Source: JAUIIK01 sp963745675
GTDB taxonomy: Bacteria; Chloroflexota; Chloroflexia; Thermomicrobiales; CFX8
Assembly: GCA_963745675.1 (NCBI GenBank)
Contig: CAVUYM010000031.1
Span: forward strand, 1-64,000
DNA: 64,000 nucleotides
Reading direction: 5' to 3'
Part shown: positions 9,181-18,159 of the stretch, in pieces
Layout of the letters: each line of letters opens with the position of its first letter
Position numbering within the stretch: the first letter of the stretch is position 1
Program-made: the position numbers and the translations under genes
Notes under the pieces: generated by a model
Databases searched by the model: none
Told to the model about the DNA's origin: nothing
Seen by the model: the letters and a program-made list of their open reading frames with translations, nothing else

Positions 9181-10993
9181 ATGTTGAACGATCTGAAATT
9201 GAGCCGTCGTCGCATCCTCGTTGCGGGGTCGGCCTTCGCAGCCACCGCCGTGCTTGCTGCCTGTGGAGAGGCAGATAGCGATCCGCCTGGAAACAGCGGC
9301 GGGCAATCCGGTGCGACACCGACGCCGGAGCCTGATCCGTCGGCCACCCCTATTGCGACTGAATCTGTCTTCGCGACAGAGGGCGAAGCAGCGGTCATCA
9401 GCGTCGCCTATGAAGGCGGCTTCATCGCCCCCGAGGAAATTGTCAGACGTACACCGATCATCTCGCTCCTGAGCGACGGCCAGCTCGTCTATCCAGGCCC
9501 GGTTCGCGAGATCTTCCCTGAGCAGGCAGCACCAAATCTGCGAGTGACGTTGCTTTCGGATCTCGGGATGCAAGCGGTCGGTGAACGTGTGTTGGCGACT
9601 GGTCTCTTTGAAGCCGGCGACCAGACGCTCGAACTCTCCGGTGGCATTGCCATCGCGGACGCGCCGACGACCGTCTTCACAGTCCGGTTGGCCGGGCAGG
9701 ACCCTGTTCGGATATCGGCCTATGCGCTTGGTTTTGGCGCTGGATTTCCCGGCCAGCCCGGTGGAGAAAGCGGCGACCGGCAAAAACTGGCCGACCTCCT
9801 GCAATATCTAACCAGTGCTCCGACTGGCTTCCCCACTGACCACATCGCTGCGCAAGAGACCAGCTACATTCCGGAGCGGCTTGAGATCATCACCTATCCC
9901 TGGAACGAAATCCCCTACGATTTCGAGTGACGCCGCCGGAACCGATTGCCTGGCCGCTGGATGAAGTCACCGTCGACGCTGGGCGAGCCGTTCGTACTTC
10001 CCGGTCATGACGCTCGCTGCACAGTCATTGAAGGTGGCGATCTGGACGCAATGCTGGAAGCCCTCGCTGGGGCGAATCGTCCTCAGCCGCTGGGAACATC
10101 TCGGTGAGTATTCGGCGCTGATCAACCGGCCCCTGCTGCCGGGAGAGGAAGGCTGCAATAGTCCCTTCTCTGATCCTGGCGACACTCCAGCGAGCGGGAA
10201 CATCAGCTATCCGGATGGCGAGGATGAGCTGGTCCTGCGCTACGAGCTTACCGGCGGCTTCGTGCCACTCGAGTGGCTCATCACGCACATGCCCGCTCTG
10301 TCGATCTACGGTGATGGCCGGATGTTCTATGAGGGTGCTCAGATAACGATCTACCCGCCGCCCGCCTTGCCGGCAATCGCGCTCGACAAGATCACGCCGG
10401 AAGGCATTCAGTGGGTGTTGGCGCAGGCTGATTCGCTCGGTTTGCTTCAGGGCGATCAGAATTGGGACGAACTGACACAATACGTCGCCGACGCTCATAC
10501 CGGCGTCCTGACGATCAATGCGAATGGCGAGACGCACCGCATTTCCGTCTATGCCCCGGGGATGTCTGATGTTGGTGACATGGTGTCTCCGGAAGAAGCG
10601 GCATTCCGAGCCATGTTCGACCCGTTTGCCGCTCATCTCAGCCAGCCGTTCGGTTGGGTGCCGGAAGAATTCTTCGTGGATGTCAATGACGACTTCCCCG
10701 TCGACCGGCTCCAGCTCGTTGCGCAGCCTGCCACCTCAGCCGCGAACAGTGAGGGCACACCGAATGAGATCGATTGGCCGTTGGAGACACCGTTGTCGGA
10801 GCTTGGTGAGCCGTATACCACGCTGGAGATGGCGCGCTGTTTCGTCGTCGAGGGCGACGACTTTGCCGCCGTCATGTCCCTGATGGGCCAGGCGAACACG
10901 CTGACGCATTGGATCAGCGATGGCGAAGCATACATCCTGTATGTGCGCCCGCTGCTCCCAGACGAAGAGGGCTGCCAGCACCCATACGATTAG
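9181..10993 (+). CDS. Tat-type lipoprotein with an internally duplicated domain (frame broken)
   Basis: ATG 9181 is preceded by GGGAGAGGAAG. The N-terminus LSRRRILVAGSAFAA...LAAC has a twin-arginine-like motif and a lipobox, so the product is likely exported and lipid-anchored. A low-complexity Pro/Thr linker follows. The mature part holds two homologous halves. The first begins ISVAYEGGFIAPEEIVRRTP and later has WPLDE...RCTVIEGGDLDAMLEALAG. The second begins LRYELTGGFVPLEWLITHMP and ends WPLETPLSELGEPY...RCFVVEGDDFAAVMSLMG. Both halves end with a PLLPGEEGC/PLLPDEEGC element. The join between halves needs frame changes near 9928, 9962 and 10090, so the pieces 9181-9930 and 10007-10993 are best read as one protein of about 600 residues. 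No known family recognised; surface role inferred. Confidence 0.7.
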
Positions 10994-11018
10994 CTTTCGG
11001 CCCCTTCCAATCCCGTTT

Positions 11019-11047
11019 GCGCCCGCTCTTCACCCGAGCGGGCGTTT
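11019..11047 (+). terminator. Rho-independent-type terminator after the lipoprotein gene
   Basis: CGCCCGCTC / GAGCGGGCG form a perfect 9-base stem with a 7-base loop, followed by TTTCCCTTT. It lies 25 bases after the lipoprotein stop codon and before the P450 gene. Confidence 0.7.
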
Positions 11048-11222
11048 CCCTTTGTCCTCCGCATCGTAGTTGCGACGCGATGCGTCGCCTGTGGCGACAA
11101 TATCCTCTTCGACAAGACGAGGTCACGCAGCCGTTGAGATTCCTTCCGGTCGATGCTCTACGCTCCGTAAAGGGCTACACTGTACGCAGACCATCGCACC
11201 AACAAGATAAAGGACACCTTTG

Positions 11223-12418
11223 ATGTCAACCGGCTACGAGTTCTGGACTCCCGAGGCGCAGCGCAATCCCTACCCGATCTATCGCAAGATCCGCGAGGAA
11301 ATCCCGGTCATCAAGAATGGCAACAACTGGATGCTGAGCCGGCACAAAGATGTCTCGACGTTGCTGCCGGATAGACGCATGTCGGCGATACGCGGCCATC
11401 TCGGTTATCTTGATGAAGAAGAACGGGCGAAGAATCAAGCCCTGATCGAGGCGAACAAGTACATGATTCTCTTCCTCGATCCGACCGACCACACGCGCCT
11501 GCGTAGCCTCGTCGCTCAGGCGTTCTCCGCCCGCAGAATTCAGGATCTGAGAACCCGCGTCGGAGAGCTGGTCGACGAGTTGCTGGCCGGCGTCGAGCCG
11601 GGCCAACCGTGGGATCTCATTGATACGCTCGCTAATCCGCTTGCCCGGCCTGGTCATCGCCGAATTGATCGGCGTCCCGACTTCGGATCAGGACAGCTTC
11701 ACCCGTTGGGCCAATGACTATGGCGCATGGCTCGGAGCCTGGCGTGCAGACGATGAACTACGTCATCGGGCCAACAAAAGCGCCGGGGAACTCTCCGACT
11801 ATATCCGGACGATGGTTGCCGAGCGGCGCAAAGCGCCGACCGATGATCTTCTCAGTGGACTGGTACAAGCCGAAGAAGAAGGCGAAAAGCTGACAGAGGC
11901 ACGAGCTCGTCTCGACCATCTTCTTGATCCTGTTTGCCGGCAACGAGACGACGACAAACCTGATCGGCAACGGCATCTTGACGTTACTACGCCACCCGGA
12001 CGACATGGAGCAACTGCGTGCCAACCCGGATCTGATGCGCACAGCCATCGAAGAGCTGTTGCGTTTCGACGGCCCTGTCCAGCTGACGACCCGTTTCGCC
12101 GCCGCACCGATCGAGATCGAAGGTCATACCATCGAAGCGGGCGAGCAGATCGAGTTCATCCTCGGCGCAGCCAACCGCGATCCGGAGCAGTTCCCGAATC
12201 CCGACCAGCTCGATCTTGCTCGCCGCCCGAATCGCCACATCGGCTTCGGCCACGGCATCCATTTCTGTCTCGGTGCGCCGCTAGCCCGGCTTGAGGGCCA
12301 GATCGCCATCGCCGAAATCCTCAAGCGCTATCCAACGCTGGAGATGGCCCAGGACGACGTCGAATGGCGCGACAACCCGATTCTGCGCGGGCTGACGGGA
12401 CTGCAACTCGTCTCCTGA
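11223..12418 (+). CDS. Cytochrome P450 (bacterial class I type), frame broken twice
   Basis: The reconstructed 395-residue protein has the soluble bacterial P450 layout. It starts YEFWTPEAQRNPYPIYRKIR, with DPTDHTRLRSLVAQAF in the C-helix region. The I-helix oxygen-activating motif is AGNETTT (near 11938), the ExxR motif is EELLR (near 12048), and the haem-ligand loop is FGHGIHFCLGAPLAR (Cys near 12267). It would hydroxylate a small hydrophobic substrate using an external ferredoxin and reductase, which are not in the window. Two single-base insertions break the frame: an extra G near 11647 (NPLA/RLVIAELIGV) and an extra C near 11903 (LTEA/ELVSTIF). All catalytic motifs are intact, so these look like sequence errors. 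It converges with the LigB-type gene downstream. Confidence 0.88.
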
Positions 12419-12476
12419 GCGGCGAACCGTTGATGGACTCCCTCAACATGCCGGGAATGACTGCGGCAACGGCTCG

Positions 12477-13355
12477 CTAGCTCGGGCTATAGGTCGCGAC
12501 GATCATGCCGTAGTAGGTCGGAGCTTCGTAGCTCAGGAAATCGACGTCCATCGGGACGACCTGCTGTGCGCCGCCGAGCATCAGAAGCTGCCAGAGGCCG
12601 TCGATCGCCGCGTTGCGGATGTACTCGTCATCAAGGTCGATCAGGCTCATGATGTCGTTGCGCTTGATCGCGTCGGCAACTTCGGCGTCCATCTTCGGAG
12701 CGTCCTCGTGGAAGCCGTTCGGGCCATTCGGGTCGTGGCGGTGGGCCCAGTCGCAGCTGGCGATGAAGCCCACGCGCTTGTCGCTCGCCTGGGCGACTTC
12801 GGCGACGGCTTTGCCGAATTCGACGTTGTGCTGGCGGGGAATCATCCGTGAGGGGTTGGCGATGATCGCCGGCGGGCCAGTTGGATCGTCGGGTCCTCCA
12901 CCAAGCAACCCGGCCAGGACATGGCCACCGCCAACGACGTTACGGTCATGGCCGGCAAACCAGAGCGGCGTCATGATGCCCCAGTCAGCCGGCAGGACGC
13001 TCTGATTGCGGTTGGAACCACCATAGCCAACGCCGATGACCGGCACGCCCTTTGCCGTCGCCGCCTCATAGATGGCGTCCGTCAGTTCCAGGTCGACCGG
13101 GAAGTTCATCTCGACGGTCTTGCCTTGCCAGTGCAGCGTCCCGGCAGCGCTGGCGACGTCGGCAAGTGAGATGCCGCCGTTAGCGCGGATGCCGTGCGGG
13201 CCGGTGATGAAGATCGCGTCGAGTTCCGCCGCTTTGAAGCGCTCGCCCATCTTGAGCATCGCAGCGCGTGTCTCCAGCGCCCCGTCCGCGTCGTCGCTCA
13301 CATCGGGAATAATCGGGAATCCGTGCGGTGCAACTGCTCCTATGACGAGTGGCAT
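12477..13355 (-). CDS. LigB-type (class III) extradiol dioxygenase-like protein
   Basis: A 292-residue protein with the fold signature of the catalytic subunit of class III extradiol dioxygenases (LigB/MEMO-like). It opens with VIGAVAPHGFPIIPDV (first metal-binding His), continues with AIFITGPHG (second His region) and ends in a family-like C-terminus (EYIRNAAIDGLWQLLMLGG). Such enzymes use ferrous iron to open catechol rings, although several family members have no known ring substrate. The frame is intact. It converges with the P450 gene (gap of 58 bases), which could point to aromatic substrate oxidation, but this is only contextual. An alternative is an AMMECR1/MEMO-like non-dioxygenase member. 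Confidence 0.75.
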   Translation of the reverse strand: MPLVIGAVAPHGFPIIPDVSDDADGALETRAAMLKMGERFKAAELDAIFITGPHGIRANGGISLADVASAAGTLHWQGKTVEMNFPVDLELTDAIYEAATAKGVPVIGVGYGGSNRNQSVLPADWGIMTPLWFAGHDRNVVGGGHVLAGLLGGGPDDPTGPPAIIANPSRMIPRQHNVEFGKAVAEVAQASDKRVGFIASCDWAHRHDPNGPNGFHEDAPKMDAEVADAIKRNDIMSLIDLDDEYIRNAAIDGLWQLLMLGGAQQVVPMDVDFLSYEAPTYYGMIVATYSPS

Positions 13356-13451
13356 TTCTGGCTCCGTTTCTCTAGTTGTTTCAGACTCATTCGTCGCGAC
13401 AATAGCACGGCTGGAGCGGTGAGGGTGAGCGTTCTGGGGCAGGCAACGCTA

Positions 13452-13478
13452 AGGGCGAGTGCTTGCAGCGCTCGCCCT
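13452..13478. terminator. Terminator-like hairpin
   Basis: AGGGCGAGTGC / GCGCTCGCCCT pair at 10 of 11 positions around a 5-base loop. It lies downstream of the small minus-strand gene at 13510-13764 and upstream of the dioxygenase gene. No clear T-run, so the function is probable rather than certain. Confidence 0.4.
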
Positions 13479-13509
13479 CATGGAAGTAATAGATTGGAGC
13501 CCGGTTTAG

Positions 13510-13764
13510 CTAGTTGGCGGTCACTTCACGCTTGACGCCGACCGCCAGGCTACCTTTCTGAACGACCTGTTTCATCTCGACGAGCTGGCCGGAGAGCCGA
13601 ACCATTGAATCGAGTAGCCCCTCGACAAGGACGAACTCGGCCGGCGTCGTCCAGCCCGGGCGGCGCCAGATGGGGATGATATCTTCAAATTCTAGCGCTT
13701 CCTTGAGAAGACCCTGTATCTCCTCAACCTTGTGAACCAGAACTGCGGTGTCATGGCGCGGCAT
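13510..13764 (-). CDS. Small helical protein of unknown function (84 aa)
   Basis: ATG 13764 follows a good ribosome binding site (GAAAGGAGAAC). The 84-residue product is soluble and largely helical (HKVEEIQGLLKEALEFEDI, then LVEGLLDSMVRLSGQLVEM), with a short central WRRPGWTTP segment. No enzyme motif, signal peptide or membrane segment is visible. It is not recognised as a named family. A helical dimer or adaptor is possible. It stands alone between the dioxygenase gene and the CBS/PRC gene, both on the same strand but with gaps. Confidence 0.6.
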   Translation of the reverse strand: MPRHDTAVLVHKVEEIQGLLKEALEFEDIIPIWRRPGWTTPAEFVLVEGLLDSMVRLSGQLVEMKQVVQKGSLAVGVKREVTAN

Positions 13765-13974
13765 ACCGTTCTCCTTTCTCCGGCCCGCAACGTGCGTGCC
13801 GGCATTCGATAAGCACCATACGGTTAGTATGCGACGAATAGCACTGCCATACATCCGCAGATATACGTAAAACCATATACGGACTTTCTGACAGCGACAC
13901 ACGACCGTAGGTCCTCGACCTACCGAAGAAGCTGACTGATCAGCGGATCGGTCCCGACGCGCCGGAAACCAGGT

Positions 13975-14661
13975 CTATTTGCGTCTCGGCCTGTCCTTGA
14001 AAGTGGACCAGATCGCTGCTTCGATGTTGAGCACGATTTTCTTCGGCGACTGATGATCGATGGCGACGAGTGGCACGTAGCGGTTGCGCTTTTTCCAGAG
14101 TATTCCGTGGCGGACTTCGATCCAGCGTGGACGGCCACGATCTTCGACGTGCCGCTGAAATGTTCCGAGCTTCTTTCCATTGGAGCTGACAACCTTTGCG
14201 CCCACTCGTGGCACATTCGGCCCTGTCAGAAGATGCGCGGTCGGGTCTTTGCGGACGGTGATGCCGCCGGAGCCGTCCATCATCAGCCCTTGGAACTCTT
14301 CCCGCTCGATCTGCCCCTTCAAGCGTCGCTCGCTATCCAGAACGGGAAGGAGGCCGTGGGTGACTACATCGACGGTGCGGAAGGCCGACATCGCTTCGGC
14401 GATTGTCGTGTTGTCGCTAAGCGTCGGAATGTCGTCTCGGGCGTACCTCGCGACAGGTAGGGACAGTTCCTGACCGGACAGGTAGCGAACGGTCTGCCAG
14501 TCGATCACGCCGACGTATCGTTCCCCCTGCACAACCGGCAGCGAGCGCAGGCTGTCGCTTTCCATGCGCCGTCGGGCAACGCGCACAGGGTCCAGAGCTC
14601 CCACGGTCAGATAGGGCGGGCGCACAAACGAGGCAATCGTTTCGACATTCGGATCGGCCAT
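13975..14661 (-). CDS. CBS-domain pair with C-terminal PRC-barrel-like domain
   Basis: The 228-residue protein begins with two CBS motifs (about 10-60: RRRMESDSLRSLPVVQGERY; about 75-130: TIAEAMSAF...HGLLPVLDSERRLKG). These usually bind adenine nucleotides and sense energy status. Residues 150-225 (PRVGAKVVSSNGKKLGTF, then VPLVAIDHQSPKKIVLNI) match a PRC-barrel/DUF2171-type beta barrel, a domain also found in the stand-alone protein at 34446-35006. No membrane segment. The role is probably regulatory; its target is unknown. The frame is intact and the ATG has a CGGAG upstream. Confidence 0.75.
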   Translation of the reverse strand: MADPNVETIASFVRPPYLTVGALDPVRVARRRMESDSLRSLPVVQGERYVGVIDWQTVRYLSGQELSLPVARYARDDIPTLSDNTTIAEAMSAFRTVDVVTHGLLPVLDSERRLKGQIEREEFQGLMMDGSGGITVRKDPTAHLLTGPNVPRVGAKVVSSNGKKLGTFQRHVEDRGRPRWIEVRHGILWKKRNRYVPLVAIDHQSPKKIVLNIEAAIWSTFKDRPRRK

Positions 14662-14740
14662 AGACGACTCCGCGCAATTTGCGGTTGAACTCTCCTGACC
14701 AGCCCATCATACCCGCTGTATTGACTGTTAGTGGAGTCAA

Positions 14741-15228
14741 CGTCCCGTTCGCCCGGCCAATGTCCGACCGGCTTTGAATTCGTTTCTCAATTTCTCACTG
14801 TGTCGAGGTCTCACGCATGGAAGAAATAGCGTGGAGCACACGTCGGTGGTGACGGTTTGCGTTACGAGCACCTCTCCTCTCCGCGTCCCCCGCTCATCGT
14901 GACGCTGAGAGGGTAGTACCATCGTCGATGATGGTGATCTTTCCAAACTGCCCGCCGCCCGGTTACAACCTTTGACTCCATGGGCCACCCTTGGTCGTTC
15001 TCCGGCGGTCGAAAACTCCGGCGTGGAAGAAGGGAAATCGCTTGCTGCGTGCCGAACAGTATCTGCTGATTGTGCCGTCGTTGGATGGGCCCGTTGCTCG
15101 ATCACCTGGATCAGGATTGCGAAAGCGTCCGGCCGATCTCACGTGCATCCGTTTAATCGTTCCTGCTTATGTCGACGATGTCCCAACATGCCTTACAGCA
15201 TCGCCTCCGCACGATCCAAGTCTATAGT
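14741..15228. other. Intergenic stretch, nothing recognised
   Basis: About 490 bases between two minus-strand genes. Overlapping frames on both strands are Arg/Ser-rich and carry no motif or ribosome binding site. No strong hairpin, tRNA or repeat was found here by eye. Confidence 0.4.
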
Positions 15229-16728
15229 CTATTTCTCACTCGCTCGGTGGGCGAGTTTTGATGTCCTGAACCCGGCTACTATCAAGCGCAGGATACGGCT
15301 CCAGATGCGCGGTTCGCTGGCATGCCATCTAGCGTTACTCTCCTCTGCTCGATCCACCAGTCCGGTGAGTTCGTAATACCATTCGTCGCCCATTTGAGTC
15401 CGCATATCAGAGGCAGACGTTTCAATATAGTCTCGTGTGATGTCGAAATAGACCGTATCGAACAACGGCACATCGGCGCGCTGCAGCGCCCTCCACAAGG
15501 CACGCGGCGATGCCAGTGGCGATACCAGTCCAGATTCCAGATCGACGATGTAGTAACTGCCATCCTTGCCGTGGAGAACATTGTCCTTCCCGCGTGGCTG
15601 CCGCGGATCGATCTGCCACGTTGGTAGTCCGGCCTCATCGAAACGCCGGCAGAGATCACGCAGAAACATGATCTCCGCGTCACTGTCCTGCTCTTCGTCT
15701 ACATCAATACGCTCGCTCGCCAGTCCGAGCCGCCCGTTGACATCGACGATGCCGTAGGCGCGGGCGACGCGGTTGCTGCCGTACCAGAACTTGGTCAGCA
15801 TGCCGGCCAGGTTGCGTCGCAGCACCGCCGCTTCGAGCGCCGCTCTATTGCGGATGTAAGGAAACTCAGCTTGAAATGAGAGCCAATAGACAGCTCGAGG
15901 CACGAAGCCTGGAGAGTAGATTTTCGTCACAATGTCATCTTGAAAGAGGATCGTGCTCGTGAGCGCATGTGCCTGTGGTATCGATTCTGTGAACTGGAGA
16001 TCCTTTGCGTGGATGAAAGGCAGACCACCCGCCGCAGCCTCCACCGTTCTGTAGAACCAGATCAGTGCCAGCAGGATAGTCAGCCCTAGCAGGTAAGCTG
16101 CGACGATATCGGAGACCCAGTGGGCACCGAACCAGATGCTAGCAGGACCGGCCAGTATGATGACGCTCATTGCGAATGCCTGAATGCTCATCCTCAGTGG
16201 GACGATCTGAATCTTCCGCGCCAGCACGAAGATGACGCCATAGAAGATCACAGCGCCAACGACGCTTCCACTCGGGAAGGCCGCGGAGTTAATCCCTCCC
16301 ATCGATCGAACGAGCCGATCCGGGTCAGGGCCTGGGCGGTCGACGATAGCACTGATGATCCAGTTAGCCGCGCCACCAAGTGGGATTAGCGCCACAGTTA
16401 GCACCGGAAGCCAAGAACGCAGAACGGTAGCAAGATAAAGGAGCAACGCCGCCCAGAGCGCGATCTGCCAGAACGCCCCGGTCAGGTCATTGACGAACTG
16501 CAGCACCGGTCGCAGATAGGGCCCGTCTATCTCCTGGACAGCCCGAATCAGCCGGTAGTCCGCGTCGCGGCGCTCGCGAATGAGCGCGTCGGCGGTAAGC
16601 AGCAGTGTTAATACCGCTGCAATGAGCATTCCACGCAAGAGCAGCCGGTCAACAGCCGACTCGCTGACTGCACCACTCGACGATGCAGCGCGGCTATCAG
16701 CAGGTCCGTTTCTCTGATGAGCGGGCAC
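15229..16728 (-). CDS. PAP2-like membrane domain fused to a kinase-like domain
   Basis: A 499-residue protein (GTG start). Residues about 30-230 form a six-helix PAP2-type membrane domain with IVDRPGPDPDRLVR (motif 1), AFPSGSVVGAVIF (motif 2) and GAHWVSDIVAAYLLG (motif 3). Motif 2 normally reads PSGH: the catalytic-site His is Ser here, and the Arg of motif 3 is also missing, so phosphatase activity is doubtful. Residues about 245-499 are soluble and resemble a small-molecule or lipopolysaccharide-kinase-like fold: TSTILFQDDIVTKIYSPG (Lys candidate), then WQIDPRQPRGKDNVLHGK and YYIVDLESGLVS, comparable to the HGD...N...D loop of such kinases. A lipid-linked phosphotransfer or sensing role in the membrane is inferred. 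Confidence 0.7.
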   Translation of the reverse strand: MPAHQRNGPADSRAASSSGAVSESAVDRLLLRGMLIAAVLTLLLTADALIRERRDADYRLIRAVQEIDGPYLRPVLQFVNDLTGAFWQIALWAALLLYLATVLRSWLPVLTVALIPLGGAANWIISAIVDRPGPDPDRLVRSMGGINSAAFPSGSVVGAVIFYGVIFVLARKIQIVPLRMSIQAFAMSVIILAGPASIWFGAHWVSDIVAAYLLGLTILLALIWFYRTVEAAAGGLPFIHAKDLQFTESIPQAHALTSTILFQDDIVTKIYSPGFVPRAVYWLSFQAEFPYIRNRAALEAAVLRRNLAGMLTKFWYGSNRVARAYGIVDVNGRLGLASERIDVDEEQDSDAEIMFLRDLCRRFDEAGLPTWQIDPRQPRGKDNVLHGKDGSYYIVDLESGLVSPLASPRALWRALQRADVPLFDTVYFDITRDYIETSASDMRTQMGDEWYYELTGLVDRAEESNARWHASEPRIWSRILRLIVAGFRTSKLAHRASEK

Positions 16729-16994
16729 TTGATCCGATCAATCCATTACATCAACTGGAACAGACTCATGCGACATGATTCCCCTGATGACGTCTCAGAG
16801 GCTCCCCATCGTCCTTCCGGATTCCTTGTCGCCACCACCACTGTACGAGGCAAGGCAAGAGCGACCACTTCCTACGATACGAGGAATGGCGTTAAACGCA
16901 TCGCTGCAAGCGACAAACGCTTGTTACATTCGCGTTAACTCTTCTGAATTGTGTTCGCTGTACGTTATCATCGCGAATACCGAGCGGATAGAAG

Positions 16995-17033
16995 AAACCC
17001 GCCGAGCGCTTTCGTTGGCGCTTCGGCGGGTTT
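16995..17033. terminator. Strong bidirectional terminator
   Basis: AAACCCGCCGAGCGC and GCGCTTCGGCGGGTTT form a 15-base stem with one mismatch and an 8-base loop, with A and T runs on both sides. It lies 11 bases beyond the stop of the minus-strand 2-hydroxyacid dehydrogenase gene. The rest of the 16729-17043 gap shows no gene. Confidence 0.85.
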
Positions 17034-17043
17034 GGTCGTTTGC

Positions 17044-18071
17044 CTAACCCCGGTAAGCGTTACCGTGCGCGTCTTTGTATTCGGCGCGGGTGCGGCCGCG
17101 GACATCCGGGTTGAGCAGCGGCTGCGGGTAGTAGCCATTGAGCATCTGGGCCATTTTGTGAGAGGCGAGCCGCCGGGCGGTTATGACCGATTGCGTCGAG
17201 AAGCCGGCGATGTGCGGCGTCAGAACGACGTTGTCGAGCCCAAGGATTGGGTTGTCCTTCGGCGTCGGCTCAACCTCGAAGACGTCCAGGCCCGCGCCAC
17301 GAATTCGGCCAGATGCGAGAACGTTGTAGAGCGATGTCTCGTCAACGACCGGGCCACGACAGGTATTGATCAGGATGGCGTTGCTCTTCATCAGCGATAG
17401 AGCCCGCTCGTTGACGAAGTCCGGTCGTCTCTTCGTTCTGGGGAACGTGGACCGAGAGATAGTCGCTGCGTTTGAAGAGGTCGTCGAAGCCGACGAGTTC
17501 AACGTTGAGCAGGTCTGCGATCGAGGGATCGACGTAAGGATCGTAGGCGATGACGTGCAGATCGAAGGCGGCGGCGCGCTTGGCCGTCTGGCGGCCGATT
17601 TTTCCTAGACCCGAGGATGCCCATCGTCTCGCCATACAGTGGCGGCAGCGCACCCTGCCAGCCGCGCCCCCAATCACCACCGGCCATCTGATTGTGCAGG
17701 GCTGCGATCCTTCGAGTCACTGCCAGCATCAGTCCGATTGCGTGCGTCGCGACCTCACGCTCGTTGTAGCGCGTGTTCGTGACAGGGATGCCGGCCGCGG
17801 TGCAGGCGTCGAGATCGATGGCGTTATAGCCGTGGCTGGTCGTAACGATTGCCTTGACATTCGGCATCAATGGCACCATATCGGTCGGCACATTGTTCGC
17901 CGTTAGAAAGCCGTCAGCGTCCGCCAGTGCTGACTTGATCTCCTCCTCGTTGGTGAAGGGCAGCACGCGCAGCTCCGCGTTTGCGGCATCAAGCTCCTGC
18001 TGCTCGATCTCGCTGGTGTCTTCACCCTGGACATACTGAAAGAATGGTCTCACTACAACGAAATCGGCCAT
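17044..18071 (-). CDS. D-isomer-specific 2-hydroxyacid dehydrogenase (frame broken twice)
   Basis: The reconstructed protein has about 340 residues and the two-domain layout of the D-2-hydroxyacid dehydrogenase family (glyoxylate/hydroxypyruvate reductase, phosphoglycerate dehydrogenase and relatives). The NAD-binding GLGKIGRQTA (near 17600) comes first. The three catalytic residues follow in ILINTCRGPVVDE (Arg), LDVFEVEPTP (Glu) and VLTPHIAGFS (His). Frame changes occur near 17630 and 17425. Both are flanked by conserved sequence and leave the catalytic triad intact. The upstream neighbour on the same strand is a ThDP-dependent enzyme. Together they could process 2-keto or 2-hydroxy acids, but the spacing (about 90 bases) does not prove an operon. 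Confidence 0.85.
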
Positions 18072-18159
18072 ACTTTGTTTCCTTCCCCTTCGATTGATAC
18101 ATCATCATAGCCTTGAAATAGACAGAATCCCGGTGTCTATGGTCGCTTGGTTGCCCTTG

